This document shows positions 7,506-15,910 of a stretch of 64,000 bases of DNA, in pieces. The first letter of the stretch is position 1; the number at the start of each line of letters is the position of its first letter. The translations under genes and the position numbers were made by a program. The notes below the pieces were generated by a model. The model was not told the origin of the DNA, searched no databases, and saw nothing but the letters and a program-made list of their open reading frames with translations. Origin of the DNA: Qingrenia yutianensis (lineage in GTDB: Bacteria; Bacillota; Clostridia; UMGS1810); assembly GCF_014385105.1 (NCBI RefSeq), contig NZ_JACRTE010000007.1, positions 1 to 64,000 of the forward strand, written 5' to 3'.

Positions 7506-8363
7506 ATGAATATACAATGGTTTCCGGGGCATATGACAAAAACTATGCGCCTTATCGAAGAAAACATAAAATCGGTGGATATTGTGGTCGAAATTCTCGA
7601 CGCGCGGATACCGAGAAGCAGTAAAAATCCGCAGATTGACGCGCTTATCGGCGATAAAAAACGGCTTGTGGTGCTCAACAAATCCGACATTGCGGACAGA
7701 TTAGAAACCGAAAAATGGCTGAAATATTTTGAGAAAAACGGCATTTCGGCTATGGCGGTAAGCTCGGTTCAGGGCAAAAATTTGAACAGCGTTTTGGAAA
7801 AATGCCGTGATATTTTGTCCGACAAAATCGAGGCGTGGAAATCGCGCGGAATTGTGAACCGTTCGCTTAAAATGATGATTGTCGGCGTGCCGAACGTCGG
7901 AAAATCGTCGTTCATCAACAAGCTTGCCAACAAAAAAAGCGCAAAAACGGGCGACAAACCGGGCATTACGCGCGGAAAACAGTGGGTGCGCATTGCGAGC
8001 GGATTTGAGCTTTTGGACACCCCGGGCGTTTTGTGGCCAAAATTCGACGACCAAACCGTGGGTATGCGGCTTGCGTTCACCGGCGCGGTGAAGGATGAAA
8101 TTATGGACGTTGAGGAACTTGCAATGCACCTCTTGGAACTTTTGCGCGAAAATTATCCCAATTCGCTCACCGAGCGTTACAAAATGACAGATTTTGAAAA
8201 TCTCGGCGGTTATGAAATGCTTGAACTTTTGGGAAGAAAGCGCGGATTTGTGGTGTCGGGCGGAGAAATCGATACACTGCGCGCGGCGAATGTGCTTTTG
8301 GACGAATTCCGCGCGGCAACGCTCGGAAAAATAACGCTGGACAAAGTGGGTGAACAGGAATGA
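7506..8363 (+). CDS. rbgA: Ribosome biogenesis GTPase YlqF/RbgA
   Basis: GTPase needed for late assembly of the 50S subunit. Motifs occur in circularly permuted order, as expected for this family: NKSD (G4) at 58-61, the P-loop GVPNVGKSS (G1) at 127-135, then DTPG (G3) at 171-174. The start MNIQWFPGHMTK is the family hallmark. At 285 residues it has the usual length. Its stop overlaps the rnhB start (ATGA), giving the operon rbgA-rnhB-yraN, which matches the order known in Bacillus relatives. Confidence 0.97.
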   Translation: MNIQWFPGHMTKTMRLIEENIKSVDIVVEILDARIPRSSKNPQIDALIGDKKRLVVLNKSDIADRLETEKWLKYFEKNGISAMAVSSVQGKNLNSVLEKCRDILSDKIEAWKSRGIVNRSLKMMIVGVPNVGKSSFINKLANKKSAKTGDKPGITRGKQWVRIASGFELLDTPGVLWPKFDDQTVGMRLAFTGAVKDEIMDVEELAMHLLELLRENYPNSLTERYKMTDFENLGGYEMLELLGRKRGFVVSGGEIDTLRAANVLLDEFRAATLGKITLDKVGEQE

Positions 8364-8983
8364 AAACCGAAAAAATGTGCGGTTTTGATAATCTTGAATA
8401 CGAAAAAAAATACTGGGAAAACGGCTTTGTATACGTCGCGGGCGCGGACGAGGCAGGCAGAGGTCCGCTTGCCGGACCTGTTTATGCGGCGGCGGTGATT
8501 TTTCCCAAAGACATACAAATCGACGGTTTGACCGACTCGAAAAAGCTTTCGGAAAAAAAGCGCGATTACTATTTCGACGTGATAAAAGAGAAGGCAACCG
8601 CATATTCAATCGCGTCGGTCGACGAGAAAATTATCGACGAAATAAACATCTTGAACGCGGCGCATCTTGCCTTTAAAAAGGCAGTTGAGGGGCTCAACCC
8701 CGCGCCCGAGCTTGCGCTTATCGACGGCAACAGTATGAAAAATCTGCCCTGCCCGTTTGAGCTTATCGTAAAGGGCGACCAAAAGAGCCTCACCGTTGCG
8801 GCGGCGTCGGTTCTGGCAAAGGTTTCGCGTGACAGATTTATGGACAAAATTGACAAAGAATATCCGCAGTATATGTTTTCAAAGCACAAGGGCTACGGCA
8901 CAAAACTGCACTACGAAATGCTTGAAAAATACGGTGCCTGCCCGTATCACAGGCAGAGTTTCAGGCTTTTTAAAAATCAGTGA
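8360..8983 (+). CDS. rnhB: Ribonuclease HII
   Basis: Cuts RNA in RNA-DNA hybrids and removes single ribonucleotides misincorporated in DNA. The 207-residue product carries the catalytic opening VAGADEAGRGPLAGPV, with Asp30 and Glu31, the later LALIDGN with a third acid and the SKHKGYGTKLH segment near the end. It overlaps rbgA by four bases, so translation is coupled. The next gene, yraN, begins 15 bases after its stop. Confidence 0.97.
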   Translation: MKTEKMCGFDNLEYEKKYWENGFVYVAGADEAGRGPLAGPVYAAAVIFPKDIQIDGLTDSKKLSEKKRDYYFDVIKEKATAYSIASVDEKIIDEINILNAAHLAFKKAVEGLNPAPELALIDGNSMKNLPCPFELIVKGDQKSLTVAAASVLAKVSRDRFMDKIDKEYPQYMFSKHKGYGTKLHYEMLEKYGACPYHRQSFRLFKNQ

Positions 8984-8998
8984 CAGAGGGTTTTAAAC

Positions 8999-9430
8999 TT
9001 GAACAATATTGACATTTTGGATAAAAACAAATCGGACAAATCCAGCTCGGACAAATTCAGCAAAAAAGCATTCGGCAAATTCGGCGAGGATACGGCGTCG
9101 CACTATCTGACGCTTCGTTTTTACAAAATTCTCGAGCGCAACTACCGCAAGCGGAATGCGGAGGTGGACATTATTGCGCAAAAGGGCAAAACGCTCTGTT
9201 TTGTCGAGGTGAAAACGCGCTCAAACGACAAATTCGGCACACCTGGCGAGGCGGTGGATTTCAAAAAACAGCAGAAAATCATTCTCGGCGCGCAAAACTA
9301 TCTTGCACAAACAAACTGGCAGGGCGAGGTTCGTTTTGACGTTGCGGAGGTGTATGCGCGCAAGACGAAATTCGGCTTTAAAACGCACAAAATCAACTAC
9401 ATAAAAAACGCGTTTGACAATTCCGATTAA
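8999..9430 (+). CDS. yraN: YraN family (UPF0102) putative endonuclease
   Basis: A 143-residue protein of the UPF0102 family, which has a restriction-endonuclease-like fold. The conserved core FGEDTASHYL, then ERNYRKRNAEVDIIA and CFVEVKTRS (Asp/Glu/Lys catalytic-like residues) are all present. Its cellular substrate is unknown; in many bacteria it sits next to rnhB as here. The N-terminal 20 residues (rich in Lys, Ser and Asp) are longer than usual. The start is TTG with AGAGGG upstream, so the true start could be slightly further in. Confidence 0.88.
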   Translation: MNNIDILDKNKSDKSSSDKFSKKAFGKFGEDTASHYLTLRFYKILERNYRKRNAEVDIIAQKGKTLCFVEVKTRSNDKFGTPGEAVDFKKQQKIILGAQNYLAQTNWQGEVRFDVAEVYARKTKFGFKTHKINYIKNAFDNSD

Positions 9431-9475
9431 AATTTTTGCAAAAATTTTTATGATTTTTATAAGGTTGTGATTATT

Positions 9476-10369
9476 ATGAAATATGAAATTTTCGACGCAC
9501 ACTGCGACACCGCATTAAAGCTTTATTTTGACGGCAAAAACCTTTATGACAGTGACTGTATGGTGAGCGCAAAAAAGTGCGAAAATTATAAAAAAGCAAC
9601 ATACACAATGGCAATTTTCAACGATAAAAGCTTAAAATGCGCTGATATTTTTGCGATTATCGAAAAAATCAAAGCCGAAACAAAAGCTTTAAAACACACA
9701 AATTTTGACACCGTTATTGCAGTTGAGGGACTGGGAAACACACCCGATTTGGCGCTTGCTGACGTTGAAAAGCTTGCAAAATCGGGCGTCAGAATTATGA
9801 GCCTCACCTGGAACGACGACACACCGTTGTGCGGAGGAGTCGGCTATCCGAAAGGCGAGGGCGCGGAGGGCAACACAAAGGGTCTTACCGCGCTCGGCAA
9901 AGAATATTTGAAAGAATTTGAGAAAAACGGCATAATTCTTGACACGTCGCACATCAGCGACAAAGGATTTTATGACATTCTGGAAAATTTCGGCGGAAAA
10001 GTGTGCACCACGCACTCAAATTCGCGCGCGGTTTGTTCGTACAAACGGAATTTAACCGACGATATGTTTATAAACCTCAAAAACCGCGGAGGCGTTGCCG
10101 GCATAAACCTCTGCCCCGATTTTTTGAATGACACGGGGGTTGCGTCAAGCGACGACGCGGTGCGCCACATTGAGCATTTTATGGCGCTCGGCGGTGAGAA
10201 CAACATCGGTATCGGCGCGGATTTTGACGGCATCGACTCAACTCCTTCCGACATTCCGGACTGCGGATTTCTTTACGTTTTGTTCGACAAGCTCCTTGCC
10301 CTCAATTACAGTGAGGATATTATCAACAAAATTTCACATCAAAACTTTGAAAAAATGTTGAAAATATAA
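9476..10369 (+). CDS. Membrane dipeptidase-type (M19) peptidase
   Basis: Zinc dipeptidase of the renal dipeptidase family, 297 residues. It starts with the metal site FDAHCDT and has the bridging glutamate in AVEGLGN, the LTWNDDTPLCGG segment, the metal-binding histidine HISDKGF and CTTHSNSRAV, then IGIGADFDGID near the end. No signal peptide is visible, so it probably acts in the cytoplasm on dipeptides or on a D-amino-acid peptide. ATG 9476 is preferred to GTG 9467, which would lie only two bases from the AAGG ribosome site. Confidence 0.92.
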   Translation: MKYEIFDAHCDTALKLYFDGKNLYDSDCMVSAKKCENYKKATYTMAIFNDKSLKCADIFAIIEKIKAETKALKHTNFDTVIAVEGLGNTPDLALADVEKLAKSGVRIMSLTWNDDTPLCGGVGYPKGEGAEGNTKGLTALGKEYLKEFEKNGIILDTSHISDKGFYDILENFGGKVCTTHSNSRAVCSYKRNLTDDMFINLKNRGGVAGINLCPDFLNDTGVASSDDAVRHIEHFMALGGENNIGIGADFDGIDSTPSDIPDCGFLYVLFDKLLALNYSEDIINKISHQNFEKMLKI

Positions 10370-10406
10370 TAAATTTGCAAAATTTTGAATTTTATCATCA
10401 AAAAAC

Positions 10407-10435
10407 TTGCATTTTTCGTGTGTTTATGATAGGAT
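10407..10435 (+). promoter_or_regulatory. Aminotransferase promoter
   Basis: TTGCAT (10407-10412) and TAGGAT (10430-10435) are separated by 17 bases. The leader to the ATG is about 70 bases and ends in a GGAGGCAGG ribosome site. Confidence 0.6.
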
Positions 10436-10511
10436 AAAACAGTAATGCAACGCAAAAATGAAATTTTTGCAATAAAAATTATTCAGTATTATAAACGGAG
10501 GCAGGTTAAAA

Positions 10512-11702
10512 ATGTATCTTTCCGAGAAGTTTTTGAGCATTTCGCCGTCACCGACACTGTCGATTGACGCGAAATTCAAGCAGATGAAAAAGGACGGTCT
10601 TGACGTTGTGGGTTTCGGTGCGGGCGAACCCGATTTTGACACGCCCAAGCACATAAAAGACGCGGCTATCAAGGCAATTTTGGATGGCAAAACAAAATAC
10701 ACGCCGGCTTCCGGTATGCCCGAACTGAAAAAAGCGGTCTGTCAGAAATTTATGCGCGACAATTCGCTTTATTACGAGCCTAATCAGATTGTGGTTTCAA
10801 ACGGCGCGAAACACTCGCTTGTAAACGTTTTCGGCGCAATTTTAAACGAGGGCGACGAGGTTATTATCCCTGCGCCTTACTGGGTGAGCTACCCCGAAAT
10901 TGTGAAAATCAATTCGGGCGTTCCCGTCACGGTTTACGCGTCGGAGGACAACGATTTTAAGGTTACTCCCGAGCAGATTGAGGAGAAAATCACCGAAAAA
11001 ACGCGCGCAATCGTGCTGAACAGTCCGAGCAATCCGACGGGTATGGTTTATACAAAGGAAGAACTTGAAAAAATCGCGGAAATCGCATTAAAGCACAGCT
11101 TGTATATCGTTTCGGACGAGATTTACGAGCATCTTATATATGAAGGAAAACATTTTTCAATCGCGCAGATAAGCGACGAGGTGAAAGACATCACGATTAT
11201 CGTGAACGGCGTATCAAAAACCTACGCTATGACGGGCTGGAGAATAGGCTACACCGCGTCAAATCCGACCATTGCAAAGGTTATGTCAAACGTGCAGAGC
11301 CACGCGACGTCCAACCCCAACACAATCGCGCAGATTGCCGCAATAGAGGCGCTTAACGGTCCGCAGGAGGAGCTTGGCGCTATGGTTGCGGAGTTTGCAA
11401 AAAGGCGCAATTATATGGCGGACAGAATTAACAAAATCGAGGGCGTTTCGTGCATAAAACCTCACGGTTCGTTCTATATAATGATGAATATCAAAAACAT
11501 TCTCGGCAAAAAGCTGAACGGAAAAACCATTCATTCGGCGGACGAATTTGCCGAAATGCTCTTGGACGACAAGCTGGTTGCGGTTGTTCCCGGCACAGGT
11601 TTTGAGGCGCCCGATTATGTGAGATGGTCGTATGCAACGAGTATGGAAAACATCAAAGAGGGTCTTGACAGGCTGGAGAAATTTTTGTCCGAATTGGAAT
11701 AA
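10512..11702 (+). CDS. Class I aspartate-type aminotransferase
   Basis: Pyridoxal-phosphate enzyme that moves an amino group between aspartate (or a similar amino acid) and 2-oxoglutarate. The 396-residue product has GAGEPDFDTP, the SNPTG loop, SDEIYEHLIY and the cofactor lysine Lys236 in NGVSKTYAMTGWRIGY, plus the substrate-binding arginine in YVRWSYAT near the C terminus. It belongs to the I-gamma type common in Firmicutes (AspB/PatA-like). An exact substrate cannot be fixed. It stands alone between its promoter and a palindromic repeat. Confidence 0.93.
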   Translation: MYLSEKFLSISPSPTLSIDAKFKQMKKDGLDVVGFGAGEPDFDTPKHIKDAAIKAILDGKTKYTPASGMPELKKAVCQKFMRDNSLYYEPNQIVVSNGAKHSLVNVFGAILNEGDEVIIPAPYWVSYPEIVKINSGVPVTVYASEDNDFKVTPEQIEEKITEKTRAIVLNSPSNPTGMVYTKEELEKIAEIALKHSLYIVSDEIYEHLIYEGKHFSIAQISDEVKDITIIVNGVSKTYAMTGWRIGYTASNPTIAKVMSNVQSHATSNPNTIAQIAAIEALNGPQEELGAMVAEFAKRRNYMADRINKIEGVSCIKPHGSFYIMMNIKNILGKKLNGKTIHSADEFAEMLLDDKLVAVVPGTGFEAPDYVRWSYATSMENIKEGLDRLEKFLSELE

Positions 11703-11718
11703 ATTTTTGAAAAAAGGC

Positions 11719-11740
11719 GGGACGGTGTGGTCACCGTCCC
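11719..11740 (+). repeat. Dispersed palindromic repeat, copy 2
   Basis: Arms GGGACGGTG and CACCGTCCC around four bases, followed by CTGCAA. It is a variant of the family in which the ATG/CAT part is GTG/CAC, so both arms have changed together. Confidence 0.65.
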
Positions 11741-11800
11741 CTGCAACATATTACGCAAAAAAACATTCACGGTTGTTAAAAATACATATGAGGTGATATT

Positions 11801-13231
11801 TTGAATAACATTTACGAAAGTCCGCTCAACACGCGCTACGCAAGCGATGAAATGAAAGAAATTTTTTCGCCCGACAGAAAATTCAAAACGTGGCGCAGGC
11901 TTTGGATTGCACTTGCAAAATCGGAAAAAGCGCTCGGTTTGAACATCACCGACGAGCAGATTGCCGAAATGGAAAAATTTAAAGACGATATAAACTACGA
12001 CGTTGCAAAGGCGCGCGAAAAAGAGGTTCGCCACGACGTTATGTCGCACGTGTATGCGTACGGCGTGCAATGCCCCAAGGCAAAGGCGATTATCCATCTC
12101 GGCGCAACAAGCTGTTACGTCGGCGACAACACCGATATTATCATTATGACGGAGGGTTTAAAGCTTATCCGCAAAAAGCTTGTCAACGTTATTTACCGTC
12201 TTAAAATTTTTGCGGACGAATACAAAAATCTCCCCACGCTCGGCTTTACGCATTTTCAGCCGGCACAGCTCACCACCGTCGGCAAGCGCGCGTGTCTATG
12301 GATTCAGGAGCTTTTGATGGACTTGGAGGACGTGGAATATCAGCTTTCAAAGGCGAAACTTTTAGGCTCGAAAGGCACGACCGGTACACAAGCAAGCTTT
12401 TTGGAGCTTTTTGACGGCGACCACGAAAAGGTTAAAAAACTTGACGAAATGATAACGAAAGAAATGGGGTTTGACGCGTATTTTCCCGTTTCGGGACAGA
12501 CGTATTCAAGAAAACTCGATTCGCAGTTTTTAAACGTTTTAAGCTCAATCGCGCAGAGTGCGTATAAATTCAGCAACGACTTGAGGCTTCTCCAGCATCT
12601 CAAAGAGGTGGAGGAACCGTTTGAAAAGAGTCAAATCGGCTCGTCGGCAATGGCATACAAACGCAATCCTATGCGTTCGGAAAGAATTTCGTCGCTCGCG
12701 CGTTACGTCATCGCAAACAGTATAAATCCTGCCATTACCGCGTCAACGCAGTGGTTTGAAAGAACACTCGACGACTCGGCGAACAAGCGCATTTCCGTTC
12801 CCGAAAGTTTTCTTGCGGCGGACGCGATTTTGAACATTTATCTCAACGTTGCGGCGGGAATGGTGGCTTATCCGAAAGTTATCGAACAGCACATTTTGAA
12901 GGAACTTCCGTTTATGGCGACCGAAAACATTATGATGCAGGCGGTTAAAAACGGCGGTGACAGACAGGAACTGCACGAAAAAATAAGAATACATTCAATG
13001 GCGGCGGCGAGAGTTGTCAAAGAAGAGGGCAAAGAAAACGACCTTATCGAGAGAATTGTTAAGGACGAAAGTTTCAACCTCAATCTCGACGACATAAACG
13101 CGGTTCTCAAACCCGAAAATTTCATCGGCAGAGCGAAAGAGCAGACCGAAGAATTTTTGAGAGATTACGTTTCGCCCGTTTTGGATAAATATAAAGACGT
13201 TCTCGGCGAAGAAGCGGAATTATCGGTGTGA
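11801..13231 (+). CDS. purB: Adenylosuccinate lyase
   Basis: Catalyses two fumarate-releasing steps of purine synthesis: SAICAR to AICAR and adenylosuccinate to AMP. The 476-residue product shows the superfamily signature GSSAMAYKRNPMRSER at about 280-295, the catalytic histidine in GFTHFQPAQ (His151) and HLGATSCYVGDN. It is of the longer type also seen in animals and many anaerobes. It starts with TTG at 11801, with GAGGTGAT correctly placed upstream. It is not in a pur operon here and no purine riboswitch is visible. Confidence 0.96.
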   Translation: MNNIYESPLNTRYASDEMKEIFSPDRKFKTWRRLWIALAKSEKALGLNITDEQIAEMEKFKDDINYDVAKAREKEVRHDVMSHVYAYGVQCPKAKAIIHLGATSCYVGDNTDIIIMTEGLKLIRKKLVNVIYRLKIFADEYKNLPTLGFTHFQPAQLTTVGKRACLWIQELLMDLEDVEYQLSKAKLLGSKGTTGTQASFLELFDGDHEKVKKLDEMITKEMGFDAYFPVSGQTYSRKLDSQFLNVLSSIAQSAYKFSNDLRLLQHLKEVEEPFEKSQIGSSAMAYKRNPMRSERISSLARYVIANSINPAITASTQWFERTLDDSANKRISVPESFLAADAILNIYLNVAAGMVAYPKVIEQHILKELPFMATENIMMQAVKNGGDRQELHEKIRIHSMAAARVVKEEGKENDLIERIVKDESFNLNLDDINAVLKPENFIGRAKEQTEEFLRDYVSPVLDKYKDVLGEEAELSV

Positions 13232-13235
13232 TGGG

Positions 13236-13540
13236 AAAAAGACGGTGTTAGCCGCTCCTCAATAAGAAAGCATTGGTTTTGAAGCCGTATTTTAAATTCA
13301 TACTACGTCAAAAACCTGCCATATGCGTCAGCATAACGGCAGGTTTTATTTCTTGTCTGAATTGTAAAATCCGATATTCAAAACTGCTCCGCACCTTAAA
13401 AACAAGATTTTTTGATGAATTTCAAGGCAAAAAAGTGAGTAATCCTGACGGATTGCGAGCTTTTTTAACGCAGAAAGGCGCGAAAAATATGTTTTTAAGG
13501 CAATGTTGTCTTATCGAGGAGTGGCTTTAGCCGTCTTTTT
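13236..13540. mobile_element. 305 bp inverted-repeat element (MITE-like)
   Basis: The outer 40 bases on each side (13236-13275 and 13501-13540) are imperfect inverted repeats of each other, matching at about 31 of 40 positions by eye and sharing AAAAAGACGG, CTCCTC and ATAAGA. Inside lie a hairpin (AAAACCTGCC at 13311 with GGCAGGTTTT at 13338) and an 85-residue frame (13273-13530) that I do not call as a gene. The size, the terminal repeats and the lack of a transposase fit a non-autonomous element. No target duplication is evident. It sits five bases behind purB. Confidence 0.65.
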
Positions 13541-13560
13541 TGTTTTTCGGCAACAAAACA

Positions 13561-13589
13561 AAACGGGGCGATGCAGGTATCGCCCGCGA
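13561..13589 (+). repeat. Dispersed palindromic repeat, copy 3
   Basis: ACGGGGCGATGCAGGTATCGCCCG shows the same palindrome, with one mismatch in the right arm. It lies between the inverted-repeat element and the SRP RNA promoter. Confidence 0.6.
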
Positions 13590-13640
13590 CCCGTGAAATA
13601 AATTTCTTCACAATACGGCAAAAAATAAATAAAAAATATC

Positions 13641-13669
13641 TTGAAAAATGAAAGAATTTATAGTATAAT
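13641..13669 (+). promoter_or_regulatory. SRP RNA promoter
   Basis: TTGAAA (13641-13646), 17 bases, then consensus TATAAT (13664-13669). The predicted start, 13676-13677, matches the 5' end of the RNA's closing helix. Confidence 0.85.
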
Positions 13670-13676
13670 AAAAATC

Positions 13677-13946
13677 GGTCGTACAACCGGGGCGGTAGCG
13701 GTGCCCTGTACTTGCAATCCGCTATAGCAAGGGTTATGTCTTTTATGAGGGTTATTCTTTGTGCGGTCTTGCGCATTGCAAGTGGTGTTGAGAGCAAGGT
13801 CTTACGCAATACACAGCTGTGAACCCGGTCAGGTGGGGAACCAAGCAGCCGTAAGCAGTTTTGCTGTATGTGCCGTAAGCGCTCCTTGTTTGAGCTAACT
13901 GCAATGCAGCGCGCGGAAAGATAATTCGAATTTAAGACGTACGGCC
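13677..13946 (+). ncRNA. ffs: Signal recognition particle RNA, large Bacillus type
   Basis: About 270 bases, beginning GGTCGTAC and ending GTACGGCC, which pair to close the molecule. The SRP54-binding domain is clear at 13827-13849: GGTCAGGTGGGGAACCAAGCAGC. Its apical stem is TGG/CCA around a GGAA loop where the familiar form has TCC/GGA, a paired change that supports the structure. The 5' part has the GGGCGGTAGCGGTGCCCTG of the Alu-like domain. Position directly before dnaX is classical for Firmicutes. It guides ribosomes making membrane and secreted proteins to the Sec channel. Confidence 0.93.
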
Positions 13947-13996
13947 TTTATTTTTGCATTTTTATTGTTTTTTATAATAAAAAAGGAGGTTTTCAC

Positions 13997-15784
13997 GTGG
14001 CATACAAGGCATTATACAGAAAATGGCGTCCGCTCACCTTTGACGACGTTATCGGTCAGACGCACATAACAAAAACTCTCAAAAACGAGATTGCCGAAAA
14101 CCGTCTTGCTCACGCGTACCTCTTTACCGGCACGCGCGGAACGGGCAAAACGTCTACGGCAAAAATTTTAAGCCGTGCCATAAACTGCGAGCACCCTGTT
14201 GACAGCAACCCGTGCAACGAATGTGAAATCTGCAAGGGAATTTTAAACGAAACTGTGATGGATATTATCGAAATCGACGCCGCGTCAAACACGGGCGTTG
14301 ACAATATCCGTTCGATTATAGAACAGGTGCAGTATACCCCGACGGTGGCAAAATACAAGGTTTATATCATTGACGAGGTGCATATGCTTTCACAGGGCGC
14401 GTTCAACGCACTTTTGAAAACGCTTGAAGAACCGCCCAAACACGTTGTTTTTATTCTTGCAACGACGGAAGTTCACAAAATCCCGGCTACGATTTTGTCG
14501 CGGTGTCAGCGGTTCGATTTCAAAACCATTTCGCCGTCCGACATAACAAGCCGAATTAAAACCATTCTCGAGGGCGAAAACGTGACCGCGGAGGACTCGG
14601 CAATCGAATATGTGGCGTATCTTGCAAACGGCTCAATGCGCGATTCTTTGAGTATTCTCGACCAGTGCCTTGCGTTTAAGCACGACAATCTCACCTATGA
14701 CGACACGGTGGAAATTCTCGGCGGTCTTGATGACGCGTCGCTGCTTGACATTGCCGATTTTGTCGGCAAAAGCGACGCAAAAGGCGCAATCGGCGCGTTT
14801 TATAAAATTCTCGACACGGGCAAAAACATTGACGATTTTGCCGTGCGCGCGCTGGATATTTTTGCGCAGATTATGGTTTGTTCGGTAACGGGCGCGCCGA
14901 GCGGCGACGGAAACGCCGAACGGAACGGCAGAATTTTGTCGATTTCAAAAAATTTCACGCACGAACATATTATGTTTTGCATAAATGTTTTGAATGAGCT
15001 TGTGAGCAATTTAAAATTTACCAAAAACGCGAAAACGCTTATAGAAGTTGCAATCACGCGTATGAGCGAGCCGGACTTATGCACAGGCGCCGACGCACTT
15101 TTGGACAGGATAAAACGTCTTGAAGAAAAGGTCGCGTCTATATCGTCGGGAAATTTTGTGCCCGTTTCAGACACGCAAAGTTTGACGTCACAGGACGGAA
15201 AATCGACTGAAAGCACGGAAGTTAAACCCGAAAACCATTCCCGTCCGTCCGACCTCCCTCCGTGGGAGGACGCACCGCAAAACAGTGCAAATTTGCAAGA
15301 TGAATTTTCCGAAAATTCAAATTCACCCGATTTTGAACCTGCGAAACTAACGGAAAACGCGCAAATTCCGAGCGAGGCAAGCGAACCTGAAAACAGCGGG
15401 GAAATTCCCGGGGAAAAGGCGCAAAATCAGACAAACAAAAACGCGTCGCTCAAAAAAATCTCCGCGTCGTGGGGCGAGGTTATAAACCGCGCGATAAAAG
15501 ACGGTGAGCTGACGGTGTATTTTGCGCTAAAAGACACCTCCGTGCTGGACGGCAACGGCATTTTGACGATAAAAGTCCAGGACGAGGAAAAACGCGCGAC
15601 AATTCTTACAAACAAAGAAAAAATAAGAGAATTTATTATAAAAATTTTCGGCACAAAAGTTGATATAAAAGCCGAGGTTTCGGGCAAAACGCCCACAAAA
15701 AAGGACACCACGGCAGAAGTTTTTGACAAATTGGACGAATTTTCAAAAAAATTTCCACAAAATTTTACCTCCGAACGGCAATAA
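13997..15784 (+). CDS. dnaX: DNA polymerase III subunits gamma/tau
   Basis: Clamp-loader ATPase of the replicative polymerase. The 595-residue product has Walker A GTRGTGKT at 45-52, four zinc cysteines at 64, 73, 76 and 79, Walker B IIDEVHML and the sensor-1 loop ILATTEVHKIPATILSRCQRF. Residues about 390-480 form an acidic, low-complexity linker, followed by a C-terminal tau-like domain. It starts with GTG after a perfect AGGAGGT. Unlike the usual Firmicute order, it is not followed by ybaB and recR. Two A7 runs in the 3' part are not convincing frameshift sites. Confidence 0.95.
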   Translation: MAYKALYRKWRPLTFDDVIGQTHITKTLKNEIAENRLAHAYLFTGTRGTGKTSTAKILSRAINCEHPVDSNPCNECEICKGILNETVMDIIEIDAASNTGVDNIRSIIEQVQYTPTVAKYKVYIIDEVHMLSQGAFNALLKTLEEPPKHVVFILATTEVHKIPATILSRCQRFDFKTISPSDITSRIKTILEGENVTAEDSAIEYVAYLANGSMRDSLSILDQCLAFKHDNLTYDDTVEILGGLDDASLLDIADFVGKSDAKGAIGAFYKILDTGKNIDDFAVRALDIFAQIMVCSVTGAPSGDGNAERNGRILSISKNFTHEHIMFCINVLNELVSNLKFTKNAKTLIEVAITRMSEPDLCTGADALLDRIKRLEEKVASISSGNFVPVSDTQSLTSQDGKSTESTEVKPENHSRPSDLPPWEDAPQNSANLQDEFSENSNSPDFEPAKLTENAQIPSEASEPENSGEIPGEKAQNQTNKNASLKKISASWGEVINRAIKDGELTVYFALKDTSVLDGNGILTIKVQDEEKRATILTNKEKIREFIIKIFGTKVDIKAEVSGKTPTKKDTTAEVFDKLDEFSKKFPQNFTSERQ

Positions 15785-15812
15785 TATTGTTGTTGTTTTA
15801 GGCTCTTAAAAT

Positions 15813-15841
15813 TTGACATTTGACGCATTGTATGATATAAT
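15813..15841 (+). promoter_or_regulatory. hom-lysC promoter
   Basis: Consensus TTGACA (15813-15818), 17 bases, TATAAT (15836-15841). The leader of about 62 bases is A-rich and shows neither a lysine riboswitch nor a T-box. Confidence 0.85.
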
Positions 15842-15910
15842 TTTGCAATTAAAAAGAGTAAAACTTGCAAAAGAAAAAATTTGCAAAATTCAAATTAACG
15901 GAGGCAAGAG

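Noticed and set aside
13273..13530. 85-residue frame inside the inverted-repeat element
   Set aside because: It runs into both terminal repeats, lacks a ribosome site and is explained by the element's own sequence.
15449..15455. Programmed frameshift in dnaX at an A7 run
   Set aside because: The run is short and in the wrong phase for the A-AAA-AAG type, with no clear stem-loop after it.
15842..15910. Lysine riboswitch or T-box before hom-lysC
   Set aside because: The leader is short, A-rich and lacks the conserved blocks and any terminator.
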